Source: Lutispora sp.
GTDB lineage: Bacteria > Bacillota > Clostridia > Lutisporales > Lutisporaceae
Length of the DNA stretch: 7,623 nucleotides
Assembly (NCBI GenBank): GCA_030834765.1
Contig: JAUQXG010000361.1
Location: 1-7,623, forward strand
Direction: 5' to 3'
Within the stretch, counting starts at the first letter, position 1; every line of letters begins with the position of its first letter. Below the pieces are notes generated by a model that saw only the letters and a list, made by a program, of their open reading frames with translations, was not told the origin of the DNA and did not search any database. Both the position numbers and the translations under genes were made by a program. Shown piece by piece: positions 1 through 6,121 of this stretch.

Positions 1-718
1 CGCCAATGGCAGTAACGGTAAACAAAGCTTCGGAAACTCTCGCCTGGCTTGATAAAATATCACCATGGAGAGCATCTCTTATGCCATTGGTTATGGCAAG
101 TCCAGGAACCAAAATCATAATAGAGCCTACGATGATTGAATTTATATTTAAGGAAGCCATAGATTTAAATGCCAATACTGCCATAAGCCCTGCTGTAAAA
201 CTACAAATAAAATCCACGAAAAACTGAGAAAGGTCAGCTTTATTCATGGCCTCACGAAGACTATAAATCAATATACCTATTGCAGCTGCCATTGCAGCAT
301 CCCTAAAGGTGCCTTTAAACAGCATGGCATAGACAAAAGCGGTCATTCCAGCTGCTAAAAACCTTCTTATAAAAGGGAAATAAGGGGCTGTCTTCATACT
401 ATCTAATACTTGCAATGCCTCATCATAAGATACTGTGGAGTTTTGAAGATTTCTTGAAAAGGTGTTTATTATTTCTATATTGTGTAGATTAATGGTTCTG
501 TTTCTAATCCTTTTTATTAAGGATACTGAATCACTTGTATTGCTGGTAGCAAAGCCAGATACAAATATACCTGTAGGAGTAACAAAACATTCGGATTTTA
601 CATTATAGGCGCCACATATTCTATCGATGGTATCTTCTACTCGATATATTTCAGAACCACTTGTCAGTAGAATTTCGCCACTGCGCAGAGCGATATCTAA
701 GACTTCTTTTACTTCCAT
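1..718 (-). CDS. Threonine/serine exporter, ThrE N-terminal-type subunit (DUF1212/YjjP-like), partial
   Basis: An open frame starts at ATG 718 and has no stop before the left edge, giving 239 codons. The family is recognisable from SGSEIYRVEDT (about residues 20-30), VTPTGIF (46-52) and PGLAITNGIRDALHGD (205-220), all characteristic of the ThrE/YjjP (DUF1212) family. A soluble N-terminal part of about 125 residues is followed by hydrophobic segments, roughly 130-145, 150-165, 175-192, 195-212 and the visible end. Family proteins export threonine and serine across the cytoplasmic membrane. In Clostridia the exporter is commonly split into this roughly 250-residue subunit and a small YjjB-like (DUF3815) partner, so only a few C-terminal residues are probably missing here and the partner gene is expected just beyond the left edge. 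GGTGAT (722-727) lies directly before the start and can pair with the 16S 3' end. The gene follows cardiolipin synthase by 67 nt on the same strand. The family call is secure; the actual substrate is inferred. Confidence 0.9.
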   Translation of the reverse strand, partial: MEVKEVLDIALRSGEILLTSGSEIYRVEDTIDRICGAYNVKSECFVTPTGIFVSGFATSNTSDSVSLIKRIRNRTINLHNIEIINTFSRNLQNSTVSYDEALQVLDSMKTAPYFPFIRRFLAAGMTAFVYAMLFKGTFRDAAMAAAIGILIYSLREAMNKADLSQFFVDFICSFTAGLMAVLAFKSMASLNINSIIVGSIMILVPGLAITNGIRDALHGDILSSQARVSEALFTVTAIG

Positions 719-754
719 ATTATCACCACTTTGTAATTTGTATTAAAATATTTA

Positions 755-778
755 TATGATATCTACTATGATATCTAC
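755..778. repeat. Perfect tandem duplication of a 12-bp unit
   Basis: TATGATATCTAC occurs twice in a row without a mismatch, at 755-766 and 767-778. It lies in the 67-nt gap between the cardiolipin synthase stop and the exporter start. Each unit contains the palindrome GATATC, so the pair gives two identical dyads 12 bp apart. It could be an operator or a slippage product; the sequence alone does not decide. Confidence 0.8.
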
Positions 779-784
779 AGGAGA

Positions 785-827
785 TTTAAAGAATCGGTGA
801 TAAAAGCCTTGAAACAGATTCTTTAAA
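785..827 (-). other. 11-bp inverted repeat spanning the cls stop codon
   Basis: TTTAAAGAATC (785-795) and GATTCTTTAAA (817-827) are perfect reverse complements around a 21-nt loop. They cover the last codons and the stop of cardiolipin synthase. On the minus-strand transcript no U-run follows, so this is not a standard terminator. It could be a weak 3'-end stem-loop or a chance result of AT-rich sequence. Confidence 0.35.
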
Positions 828-2240
828 CCTTATTACTACGCTTCTTTTCTTATAGGTTTCTATGGTTACCTCTGTACAATCTTCTAAGTCTTTCATAAAC
901 TGATCTTCTAATTCCTTAGTAGTTTTTCTGTTATAGATGAAAGCATTTACCTCAAAGTTTAACTTGAAGCTTCGGATATCCATATTGCCAGTTCCTACAC
1001 TGCACATGAGTCCATCAACTAAAACCATTTTGCTGTGAACGAAGCCTTTATTATAGGTATAGCATTTTGCTCCTGCTTGAAGCAAATCTCCTATATAGGA
1101 AAGAGATGCCCAGTAAACAAAAGGGTGATCCGGCTTGCTTGGGATAATGACTTTTACATCAATACCAGAAAGAGCAGATACCTTTAAGGCTTCAAGAATA
1201 CTATCATCAGGTACAAAGTAGGGAGTCTGTATATATACTGATTTTTCAGCTTCATTTATCATTTTGAAATAGCCATTCCTTATGGAGCTCCACTTGGAGT
1301 CAGGACCGCTTGAAACGATTTGCATTCCAACTCCTTGGATTTCTTCCCTTTTAGGAAAGTACTTTTTATCATAAACAAGCTCTTCCTTTGCAGCAAATCG
1401 CCAATCAAGGAAAAATCTGAGCTGAAGATAATCTACCGCGCTTCCAGAAATCTTTAGATGGGTATCTCTCCAAAAACCGAACTTTTTGGAAAGACCCAGA
1501 TACTCGTCCCCAATATTAAGTCCACCGATATAGGAGGTCTTCCCATCAATAATGCAAATTTTACGGTGATTTCTATAATTCATACGAACATTTATATAAG
1601 GAAGCAAAGGGGGATAGAAACAAGCTATTTGTCCGCCAGCCTTTGTTAAAGCCTTAAAAAATCCCTTTGGAAGCCTGATACAGCCCATTCCATCAAATAG
1701 GACTTTTACTTCTAGACCTTCCATAGCTTTCTTTGTCAGCAAATCCACTATTTGTTGTCCTAAATGATCGTTTCTTATGATGTAATATTCAAGGTGTATG
1801 TACTTTTCAGCTCGTCTAATGTCTTCTATCATGTCATTAAATTTCGTATTGCCTTCGTGATAGACCACTACTTCATTATCCTGGGAATATGGGGCCATGT
1901 TGCTCAGCAAATGAAAGTATATTACGTCAAGGTGAGCTTCTAAGCCAGATTCGTTTATTTTTAATGTATTATTTTTCAAAAAAGCTTCTTGATAATCTAC
2001 TATATTTTGTAATCTGTCTTCTTCTTCTCGCTTTAACTCGAATACCTTTTGCTTTCGCATATCCTGACCAAAGAGAAGATAGATGAAAAATCCAAAAACA
2101 GGCACAAAGAAAAGTATCATAAGCCAAGCCCATGTAGAAGTAGGTTTTCTTCTTTCGAAAAATACCAGGGCAACTGCAAGGAGAATATTCATGATGAAGA
2201 TGTATTGGCCAATCTGAGTTGCTAATTGTGATATAGTCAA
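786..2240 (-). CDS. cls: Cardiolipin synthase (phospholipase D superfamily)
   Basis: Membrane enzyme of the PLD superfamily that joins two phosphatidylglycerol molecules into cardiolipin, releasing glycerol. The 484-residue product has the family's usual length. Two N-terminal transmembrane segments (about residues 10-28 and 35-57, the PLD-nuclease N-terminal domain) are followed by two PLD catalytic domains. Both HKD motifs are intact: H225-R-K227-(4)-D232 followed by GGLNIGDEY, and H402-S-K404-(4)-D409 followed by the GTGNMD/S-type tail. The frame is open back to a TTG at 2255, but the ribosome-binding site GGAGGAA (2247-2253) lies inside that extension and is 8 nt from a second in-frame TTG at 2240, so 2240 is chosen. 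The gene is transcribed leftward from a promoter in the divergent region and probably continues into the exporter gene. Firmicutes often carry several cls paralogues, so which copy this is cannot be told. Confidence 0.95.
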   Translation of the reverse strand: MTISQLATQIGQYIFIMNILLAVALVFFERRKPTSTWAWLMILFFVPVFGFFIYLLFGQDMRKQKVFELKREEEDRLQNIVDYQEAFLKNNTLKINESGLEAHLDVIYFHLLSNMAPYSQDNEVVVYHEGNTKFNDMIEDIRRAEKYIHLEYYIIRNDHLGQQIVDLLTKKAMEGLEVKVLFDGMGCIRLPKGFFKALTKAGGQIACFYPPLLPYINVRMNYRNHRKICIIDGKTSYIGGLNIGDEYLGLSKKFGFWRDTHLKISGSAVDYLQLRFFLDWRFAAKEELVYDKKYFPKREEIQGVGMQIVSSGPDSKWSSIRNGYFKMINEAEKSVYIQTPYFVPDDSILEALKVSALSGIDVKVIIPSKPDHPFVYWASLSYIGDLLQAGAKCYTYNKGFVHSKMVLVDGLMCSVGTGNMDIRSFKLNFEVNAFIYNRKTTKELEDQFMKDLEDCTEVTIETYKKRSVVIRFKESVSRLLSPIL

Positions 2241-2281
2241 GTGAAGTTCCTCCAATGCTTTTAAAATGGTATTATATGAGT

Positions 2282-2310
2282 ATCATATCATAGTTTTTTT
2301 TCCTAGTCAG
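2282..2310 (-). promoter_or_regulatory. Candidate sigma-A promoter for cls
   Basis: On the minus strand, CTGACT (2305-2310, four of six matches to TTGACA) is separated by exactly 17 bp from TATGAT (2282-2287, five of six matches to TATAAT). The spacer contains a run of eight A. It lies about 42 nt upstream of the chosen TTG start and 29 nt upstream of the ribosome-binding site, a normal leader length. A second -10-like TATAAT lies at 2271-2276 but has no -35 at proper distance. Confidence 0.5.
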
Positions 2311-2313
2311 CAG

Positions 2314-2334
2314 GAGACACTTGAAAAGTGCCTC
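2314..2334. other. Stem-loop between the divergent promoters
   Basis: GAGACACTT (2314-2322) and AAGTGCCTC (2326-2334) pair over 9 positions with one A/C mismatch around a GAA loop. No T-run follows on the plus strand, and an A-run follows on the minus strand, so it does not look like an intrinsic terminator. It lies between the candidate cls -35 box and the candidate aminopeptidase -10 box and overlaps the latter's -35 box, a fitting place for an operator dyad. Confidence 0.4.
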
Positions 2335-2347
2335 AATAAAATATAAT
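2321..2347 (+). promoter_or_regulatory. Weak candidate promoter for the aminopeptidase unit
   Basis: TTGAAA (2321-2326) and a perfect TATAAT (2342-2347) are separated by only 15 bp, shorter than the usual 17, so activity is uncertain or may need an activator. The -35 box overlaps the stem-loop at 2314-2334. The leader to the GTG start would be about 70 nt. I see no better-spaced pair before the gene. Confidence 0.3.
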
Positions 2348-2422
2348 ATGAAAATGATGATACATATCAAGTAGTATTATCTTTACATAGCGAGTTTATC
2401 AATTTTAGCTGGAGGGATGATT

Positions 2423-4447
2423 GTGGACACATATACTAAATCAGTTTCACAAATTCAAAGTATATTTGAGGATATAAAACAGGCCCATCGTGTTGCTGGC
2501 AGCCTTGGAGAATCAAATGAATTTAATAAATATTTTTACAAGGCAGCCCAATGGATAGAAAAAGCAGTTGACTATGAGGAAAAATTTAATGATCATTATT
2601 TGGAAAGCACTAGCTTTGAAAACTTGTTAAAGGAAAATAATGAATTTTTCCATGAATTAAAACCGGGAAACTATAAAACAAGCTATGGGAATCCTGAATT
2701 TTGTATAGAAAAGCTTGGAGACGGTATGGGTCAGCTATTTTCTTTTTTATATGCAGGATTGAGGGAATATGTTGGATATGCGGTAACTCACCAACGCTCT
2801 AAGATTGAAGCATATAATCATGTTTTTGTTATGGTGTATGAAAAAATACATTCTGGAAATTATGATTACGAAGAGATCAAAGGAATAATAAAGAAGTTTC
2901 AGAAAGATTATTTGATGGACTTTTGTGAAGAAAGCACTGCTGAAATGCTCTCAGGAGCAATAAATAAATATGCAGATATAGCTGAAAAGGCTGATTTATC
3001 TGATTTAAAATATCTTTTTAAATACGGCAAATATATTTCGGAAAATGAAATACAATACGCAAATTTTTTGCTTCGTTATGATGAAAATAAGATAAAGCAG
3101 ATGTCTAAGCTTACAGTGGATGCATTTTTGTATAGCTTTAAAAGAGATAATAAAGATATGAAAAATAGAAATGCAGTAAGATTAGTATACAATATTGGGC
3201 AAGAGCCTTTATTGAAGCATTTGATAAGTGAGTTAAAATCAAGGGGCTATGAACCTTTTACAACGATGGTTGAAACAACAAAGGTGAATAGGCAGTATCC
3301 CTATGATCATAGATTTGATAATGCTATCTATTTGGATCAAGATTTTGCAAAACTTCAGATGGAATGTTATGAAAAAGGTATGGAAGCAAATAAAGGGATT
3401 GTAGATAAATACTGCGGTATTATTTACTTTGAAAACTTTGGTGAATCCGCTTTTTCACCAGAAGATAAAAAGGACAATTTGAAGCTTTCAGAAGAACAGT
3501 CTAAACTATTACATAGAATAAATTCTTTTAATGGTACAGTAAGAAATAAATATATACCCAAGGAAGAATCCAGTTTTTGCATGATTGCATTTCCAACGCC
3601 AGAGATTGGAGAACGGTTCGAAGAAATATTTGAAGATATCCTTAGAATAAATACCCTGGATAATGGGGAGTATGAGCTTTTACAACAAAAAATAGTAGAT
3701 GCATTGGATCGAGCAGATTATGTACATATCAAGGGAAAAGGTAAAAATAGAACAGACATAAAAGTAAAATGTTTTGAAATTAAAAACCCTGAAAAAGAAA
3801 CTAACTTCTTGAACTGTACAGCAGATGCCAATATACCTGTTGGAGAAGTGTATACCACGCCAAAATTAGAAGGCACAAACGGTATTTTACATATCGAGGA
3901 CACTTACTTAGAGGGTTTAAAATATACTGATTTAGAGTTGACCTTTCAAGATGGCTATGTAGTAGAATATAATTGTAGAAACTTCAATAATCCTGAGGAA
4001 AATAAGAAGTATATAGAAGAGAATCTTCTTTTTCCTCATAAAACACTGCCTCTAGGTGAATTTGCCATAGGCACAAATACTTTGGCCCACGTGGTGGCAA
4101 AGAAGTATGACATATTAAATATTATGCCTGTTTTGATCGTTGAAAAAATGGGGCCTCATTTTGCCATAGGAGATACTTGCTATTCAAAATGTGAAGATTT
4201 ACCTGTATACAACATGCTGGATCATAAAGAGATCATATCTAGGGACAATGAAAAATCAATCATCAGAAAGACGGATGAAGAAGCGGCATATACTTATTGC
4301 CATACGGATATAACGCTTCCTTATGAATCCATACTTTTTATTTCTGCTGTAATGTGTAATTCTGATAAAGTGGATATAATAAGAGAAGGAAAGTTTGTTC
4401 TCCCAGGAACAGAAAGCTTGAACAAGTATTTGGATGAATTAAATTAA
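2423..4447 (+). CDS. M29-family metallo-aminopeptidase with long N-terminal extension
   Basis: Probable cytosolic exopeptidase removing N-terminal residues from peptides. The C-terminal part carries the M29 (AmpS/AmpT-type) signature: VGEVYTTPKLEGTNGIL, LGEFAIGTN, HFAIGDTCY and CHTDITLPY. These supply all five expected dinuclear-metal ligands: E475, E546, H579, H627 and D629 (numbered from the GTG start). Y587 falls near the conserved catalytic tyrosine position. Typical M29 enzymes are about 370-415 residues; this one has 674, because about 210 helical residues without a fold I recognise precede the M29-like region, and H579 to H627 is somewhat longer than usual. An ATG at 2417 is only 1 nt after GGAGG (2411-2415), so the in-frame GTG at 2423, with 7-nt spacing, is preferred. 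The flavoprotein gene follows 68 nt downstream, probably in the same transcript. The family assignment is fairly sure; substrate preference is unknown. Confidence 0.85.
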   Translation: MDTYTKSVSQIQSIFEDIKQAHRVAGSLGESNEFNKYFYKAAQWIEKAVDYEEKFNDHYLESTSFENLLKENNEFFHELKPGNYKTSYGNPEFCIEKLGDGMGQLFSFLYAGLREYVGYAVTHQRSKIEAYNHVFVMVYEKIHSGNYDYEEIKGIIKKFQKDYLMDFCEESTAEMLSGAINKYADIAEKADLSDLKYLFKYGKYISENEIQYANFLLRYDENKIKQMSKLTVDAFLYSFKRDNKDMKNRNAVRLVYNIGQEPLLKHLISELKSRGYEPFTTMVETTKVNRQYPYDHRFDNAIYLDQDFAKLQMECYEKGMEANKGIVDKYCGIIYFENFGESAFSPEDKKDNLKLSEEQSKLLHRINSFNGTVRNKYIPKEESSFCMIAFPTPEIGERFEEIFEDILRINTLDNGEYELLQQKIVDALDRADYVHIKGKGKNRTDIKVKCFEIKNPEKETNFLNCTADANIPVGEVYTTPKLEGTNGILHIEDTYLEGLKYTDLELTFQDGYVVEYNCRNFNNPEENKKYIEENLLFPHKTLPLGEFAIGTNTLAHVVAKKYDILNIMPVLIVEKMGPHFAIGDTCYSKCEDLPVYNMLDHKEIISRDNEKSIIRKTDEEAAYTYCHTDITLPYESILFISAVMCNSDKVDIIREGKFVLPGTESLNKYLDELN

Positions 4448-4478
4448 AATCTAAACTGATTGCAAATCTAAGCTGATT
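4447..4478. repeat. Imperfect 15-bp direct repeat in the aminopeptidase-flavoprotein gap
   Basis: AAATCTAAACTGATT (4447-4461) and AAATCTAAGCTGATT (4464-4478) differ at one base and are offset by 17 bp. The second copy runs into a small hairpin, GCTGAT (4472-4477) with ATCAGC (4483-4488). The hairpin is short and has no adjoining T-run, so readthrough into the flavoprotein gene is expected. Confidence 0.6.
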
Positions 4479-4515
4479 TCAGATCAGCAAATGTCTTTAA
4501 AAAGGAGGTACTAGA

Positions 4516-5748
4516 ATGAGTATCAGAAAAATAGCTATAGTAGGCGGAGGCGCTTCGGGACTTGTTGCCTCTATTGCTGCCTCCTCAAAAGGGTCTAAAG
4601 TATATATTCTTGAACGATTAGATAGAGTAGGTAAGAAGATCCTGGCAACTGGTAATGGAAGGTGTAATATAACCAATATAAATACGGATATTACCAGATT
4701 TCATGGGAAAGACAAAAGCTTTATAAATGAAACTTTAAAACAGTTTGATGTACCAGCAACAATAGAGTTTTTTGAAAAGCTTGGTGTGAAATGCAAAATT
4801 GAGGATGAAGGGAAAGCTTACCCCTATTCTGATCAGGCTTCCAGCGTTCTGGATGTGCTGCGTTATGAAGCAGAAAGACTTGGTGTGATAGAGCTTTGTG
4901 GATGCTATGTAAGTCAAATAAAACAAAAAAAGGGCATCTTTGAGATCGGAATAAAGGATAAAGAAAAGTTAGCGGTAGATAAGGTCATTGTAGCCGCAGG
5001 CGGCAAGGCAAGTCCTAACTTGGGCTCCAATGGAAGCGGCTATGACCTGGTGATACCTTTTGGACATAAGCTTATAGAAACTTTCCCAGCCCTAGTCCAA
5101 TTAAAGCTTGATGCTCCGTTTCTGAAAGCTTTAAAAGGAGTTAAGTTTGAAGGCACAGTAACATTAGGCTTGGGTAATAAAGAGCTTCAAAGAGAAAGCG
5201 GAGAAATACTTTATACAGATTATGGCATATCAGGACCACCGATTTTTCAGTTAAGCCGTAAGGCTGGAGAACAACTTGCAGTAGGCAGAAAACCTTGGCT
5301 CACTGTAGATATGTTTCGGGACTTTGAATATGAAGAATTAATGGAAGTATTAAGAAAGAGAATGGCGAATGCCTGTGAGAAGCCATTAGATTTCAGCTTT
5401 GTGGGTCTAATAAATAAAAGACTCATACCAATACTTCTCAAGGCTTCTGGGGTAATTGACATTCATAAACATTGTAAGGAAGTATCTGAAGAAGAGCTGA
5501 AAAACATTTGCCATAAGCTTAAGATGTGGAGATTTGAAGTGATAGGAACTCAATCATGGACAGAGGCACAAGTTACGGCAGGTGGAATAGATACGAAAGA
5601 TGTAAATCCAAATACCATGGAATCAAAGCTAGTAAAGGGAATTTATTTTGCTGGTGAGATTTTAGATGTAGACGGAGACTGTGGAGGCTTTAATTTACAA
5701 TGGGCTTGGTCATCAGGTTATACAGCAGGAAAATATGCCTCGGAATAG
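4516..5748 (+). CDS. NAD(P)/FAD-dependent oxidoreductase, YhiN/HI0933 family
   Basis: Cytosolic flavoprotein of the HI0933/YhiN family (often labelled 'aminoacetone oxidase family FAD-binding enzyme'); the physiological reaction is not established. The complete 410-residue product is of normal length. An N-terminal Rossmann dinucleotide motif, GGGASG (10-15), ends in acidic E33 for the FAD ribose. It is followed by the family signature GNGRCNITN (46-54), the second FAD contact VIVAAGGKASP (157-167) with GSNGSGYD, GISGPPIFQLSR (237-248), and the C-terminal TAGGI (354-358) and GIYFAGEILDVDGDCGGFNLQWAWSSG (375-401) block. The ATG has an excellent ribosome-binding site, AAAGGAGGT (4501-4509), at normal spacing. 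It lies 68 nt after the aminopeptidase with no terminator between, and a strong terminator follows, so it is the last gene of that unit. The link to peptide degradation is positional only. Confidence 0.93.
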   Translation: MSIRKIAIVGGGASGLVASIAASSKGSKVYILERLDRVGKKILATGNGRCNITNINTDITRFHGKDKSFINETLKQFDVPATIEFFEKLGVKCKIEDEGKAYPYSDQASSVLDVLRYEAERLGVIELCGCYVSQIKQKKGIFEIGIKDKEKLAVDKVIVAAGGKASPNLGSNGSGYDLVIPFGHKLIETFPALVQLKLDAPFLKALKGVKFEGTVTLGLGNKELQRESGEILYTDYGISGPPIFQLSRKAGEQLAVGRKPWLTVDMFRDFEYEELMEVLRKRMANACEKPLDFSFVGLINKRLIPILLKASGVIDIHKHCKEVSEEELKNICHKLKMWRFEVIGTQSWTEAQVTAGGIDTKDVNPNTMESKLVKGIYFAGEILDVDGDCGGFNLQWAWSSGYTAGKYASE

Positions 5749-5750
5749 AA

Positions 5751-5793
5751 AAAAGGATGTGAGAGGGCCAAAAGCTTTTCCATCCTTCTTTTC
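5751..5793. terminator. Intrinsic terminator after the flavoprotein, possibly bidirectional
   Basis: AAGGATG (5753-5759) pairs with CATCCTT (5781-5787). After a one-base bulge the stem continues as 5761-5766 with 5775-5780 (including two G-U pairs), giving about 13 pairs around an 8-nt loop. TCTTTTCGTT-like sequence follows on the plus strand. The A-run before the stem (5749-5754) becomes a U-run on the minus strand, so it could work both ways. It starts 2 nt after the flavoprotein stop codon. Confidence 0.8.
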
Positions 5794-5808
5794 GTTATGC
5801 AAAAAACA

Positions 5809-5844
5809 ATATACGGCATTTACCAAGTGTAAATGCCGCCATAT
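5809..5844. other. Orphan 10-bp perfect stem-loop in the intergenic region
   Basis: CGGCATTTAC (5814-5823) and GTAAATGCCG (5829-5838) are exact complements around the loop CAAGT; outer ATAT arms (5809-5812 and 5841-5844) can add pairs across a small internal loop. No T-run follows on the plus strand. On the minus strand the stem is followed, after about six bases, by a run of six T. It could be a second or reverse-facing terminator, a processed 3' element or a dispersed palindromic repeat. Confidence 0.6.
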
Positions 5845-5921
5845 AAATGAGGGGGAGGAATAGAGTATTTTCTTCTGATTACATTATATACTGCAATAGC
5901 CTGTAATTGGAATACCTTACG

Positions 5922-5961
5922 ACAAGTTGTTACAAATTGTTTACATGTTACAGAATTGTTT
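5922..5961. promoter_or_regulatory. Cluster of ACAA-TTGT dyads and a direct repeat, possible operator
   Basis: Three short imperfect dyads follow one another: ACAAGTTGT (5922-5930), ACAAATTGT (5932-5940) and ACAGAATTGT (5950-5959). Overlapping them, TGTTACAAATTGTTT (5928-5942) is repeated as TGTTACAGAATTGTTT (5946-5961) with one inserted base. The first two dyads are one helical turn apart. The cluster ends about 52 bp upstream of the kinase -35 box. A regulator-binding role is inferred only from this layout. Confidence 0.35.
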
Positions 5962-5995
5962 CAAGGATGAAAGATTTACATTGATTCTTTGAATT

Positions 5996-6013
5996 AAAAA
6001 ATATGTATTTTTT
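5996..6013. other. 18-bp AT palindrome next to the kinase -35 box
   Basis: AAAAAATA (5996-6003) and TATTTTTT (6006-6013) flank a TG. The perfect palindrome directly touches the -35 hexamer and sits where an UP element would bind the RNA polymerase alpha subunit. It may simply be bent A/T-tract promoter DNA. Confidence 0.5.
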
Positions 6014-6042
6014 TTGATAGGCTGATGCTGTTGAGGTATAAT
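6014..6042 (+). promoter_or_regulatory. Strong sigma-A-type promoter for the nucleoside kinase
   Basis: TTGATA (6014-6019) and a perfect TATAAT (6037-6042) are separated by 17 bp. This is the best promoter in the window. Transcription should begin near 6049-6050, giving a leader of about 70 nt before the ATG at 6122. It shows that the kinase is transcribed separately from the flavoprotein unit. Confidence 0.8.
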
Positions 6043-6121
6043 GAAATATATAACTACATATTATAGAAAAATTCTGAAAATAAAAGGGTAATAAAAGTAG
6101 CAGCAATAGGAGGGATATTGT

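Larger units (their letters stand above)
5850..6121. other. Gene-free leader region upstream of the nucleoside kinase
   Basis: No credible coding region lies between the flavoprotein stop and the kinase start (373 bp in all). The frames here are short, AT-biased and lack ribosome-binding sites that would support a start. After the two stem-loops, it holds the ACAA-TTGT dyads, the AT palindrome, the kinase promoter and a leader of about 75 nt. I see no recognisable riboswitch or T-box. Confidence 0.6.

Noticed and set aside
6..227. 73-codon plus-strand open frame at the left edge
   Set aside because: It is antisense to the conserved PGLAITNGIRDALHGD region of the exporter gene and has no matching features.
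785..827. Intrinsic terminator at the end of cls
   Set aside because: The 11-bp inverted repeat has an AT-rich stem, a 21-nt loop and no U-run in the direction of transcription, so it is listed only as an inverted repeat.
5681..5863. 60-codon plus-strand open frame overlapping the end of the flavoprotein gene
   Set aside because: It begins inside the conserved C-terminal block of the flavoprotein in another frame and runs through the terminator and the stem-loop; it has no ribosome-binding site of its own and no recognisable motif.
5850..6121. Riboswitch or T-box leader before the nucleoside kinase
   Set aside because: The promoter at 6014-6042 leaves only about 70 nt of leader, with no T-box sequence, no terminator hairpin and no riboswitch core that I can recognise.
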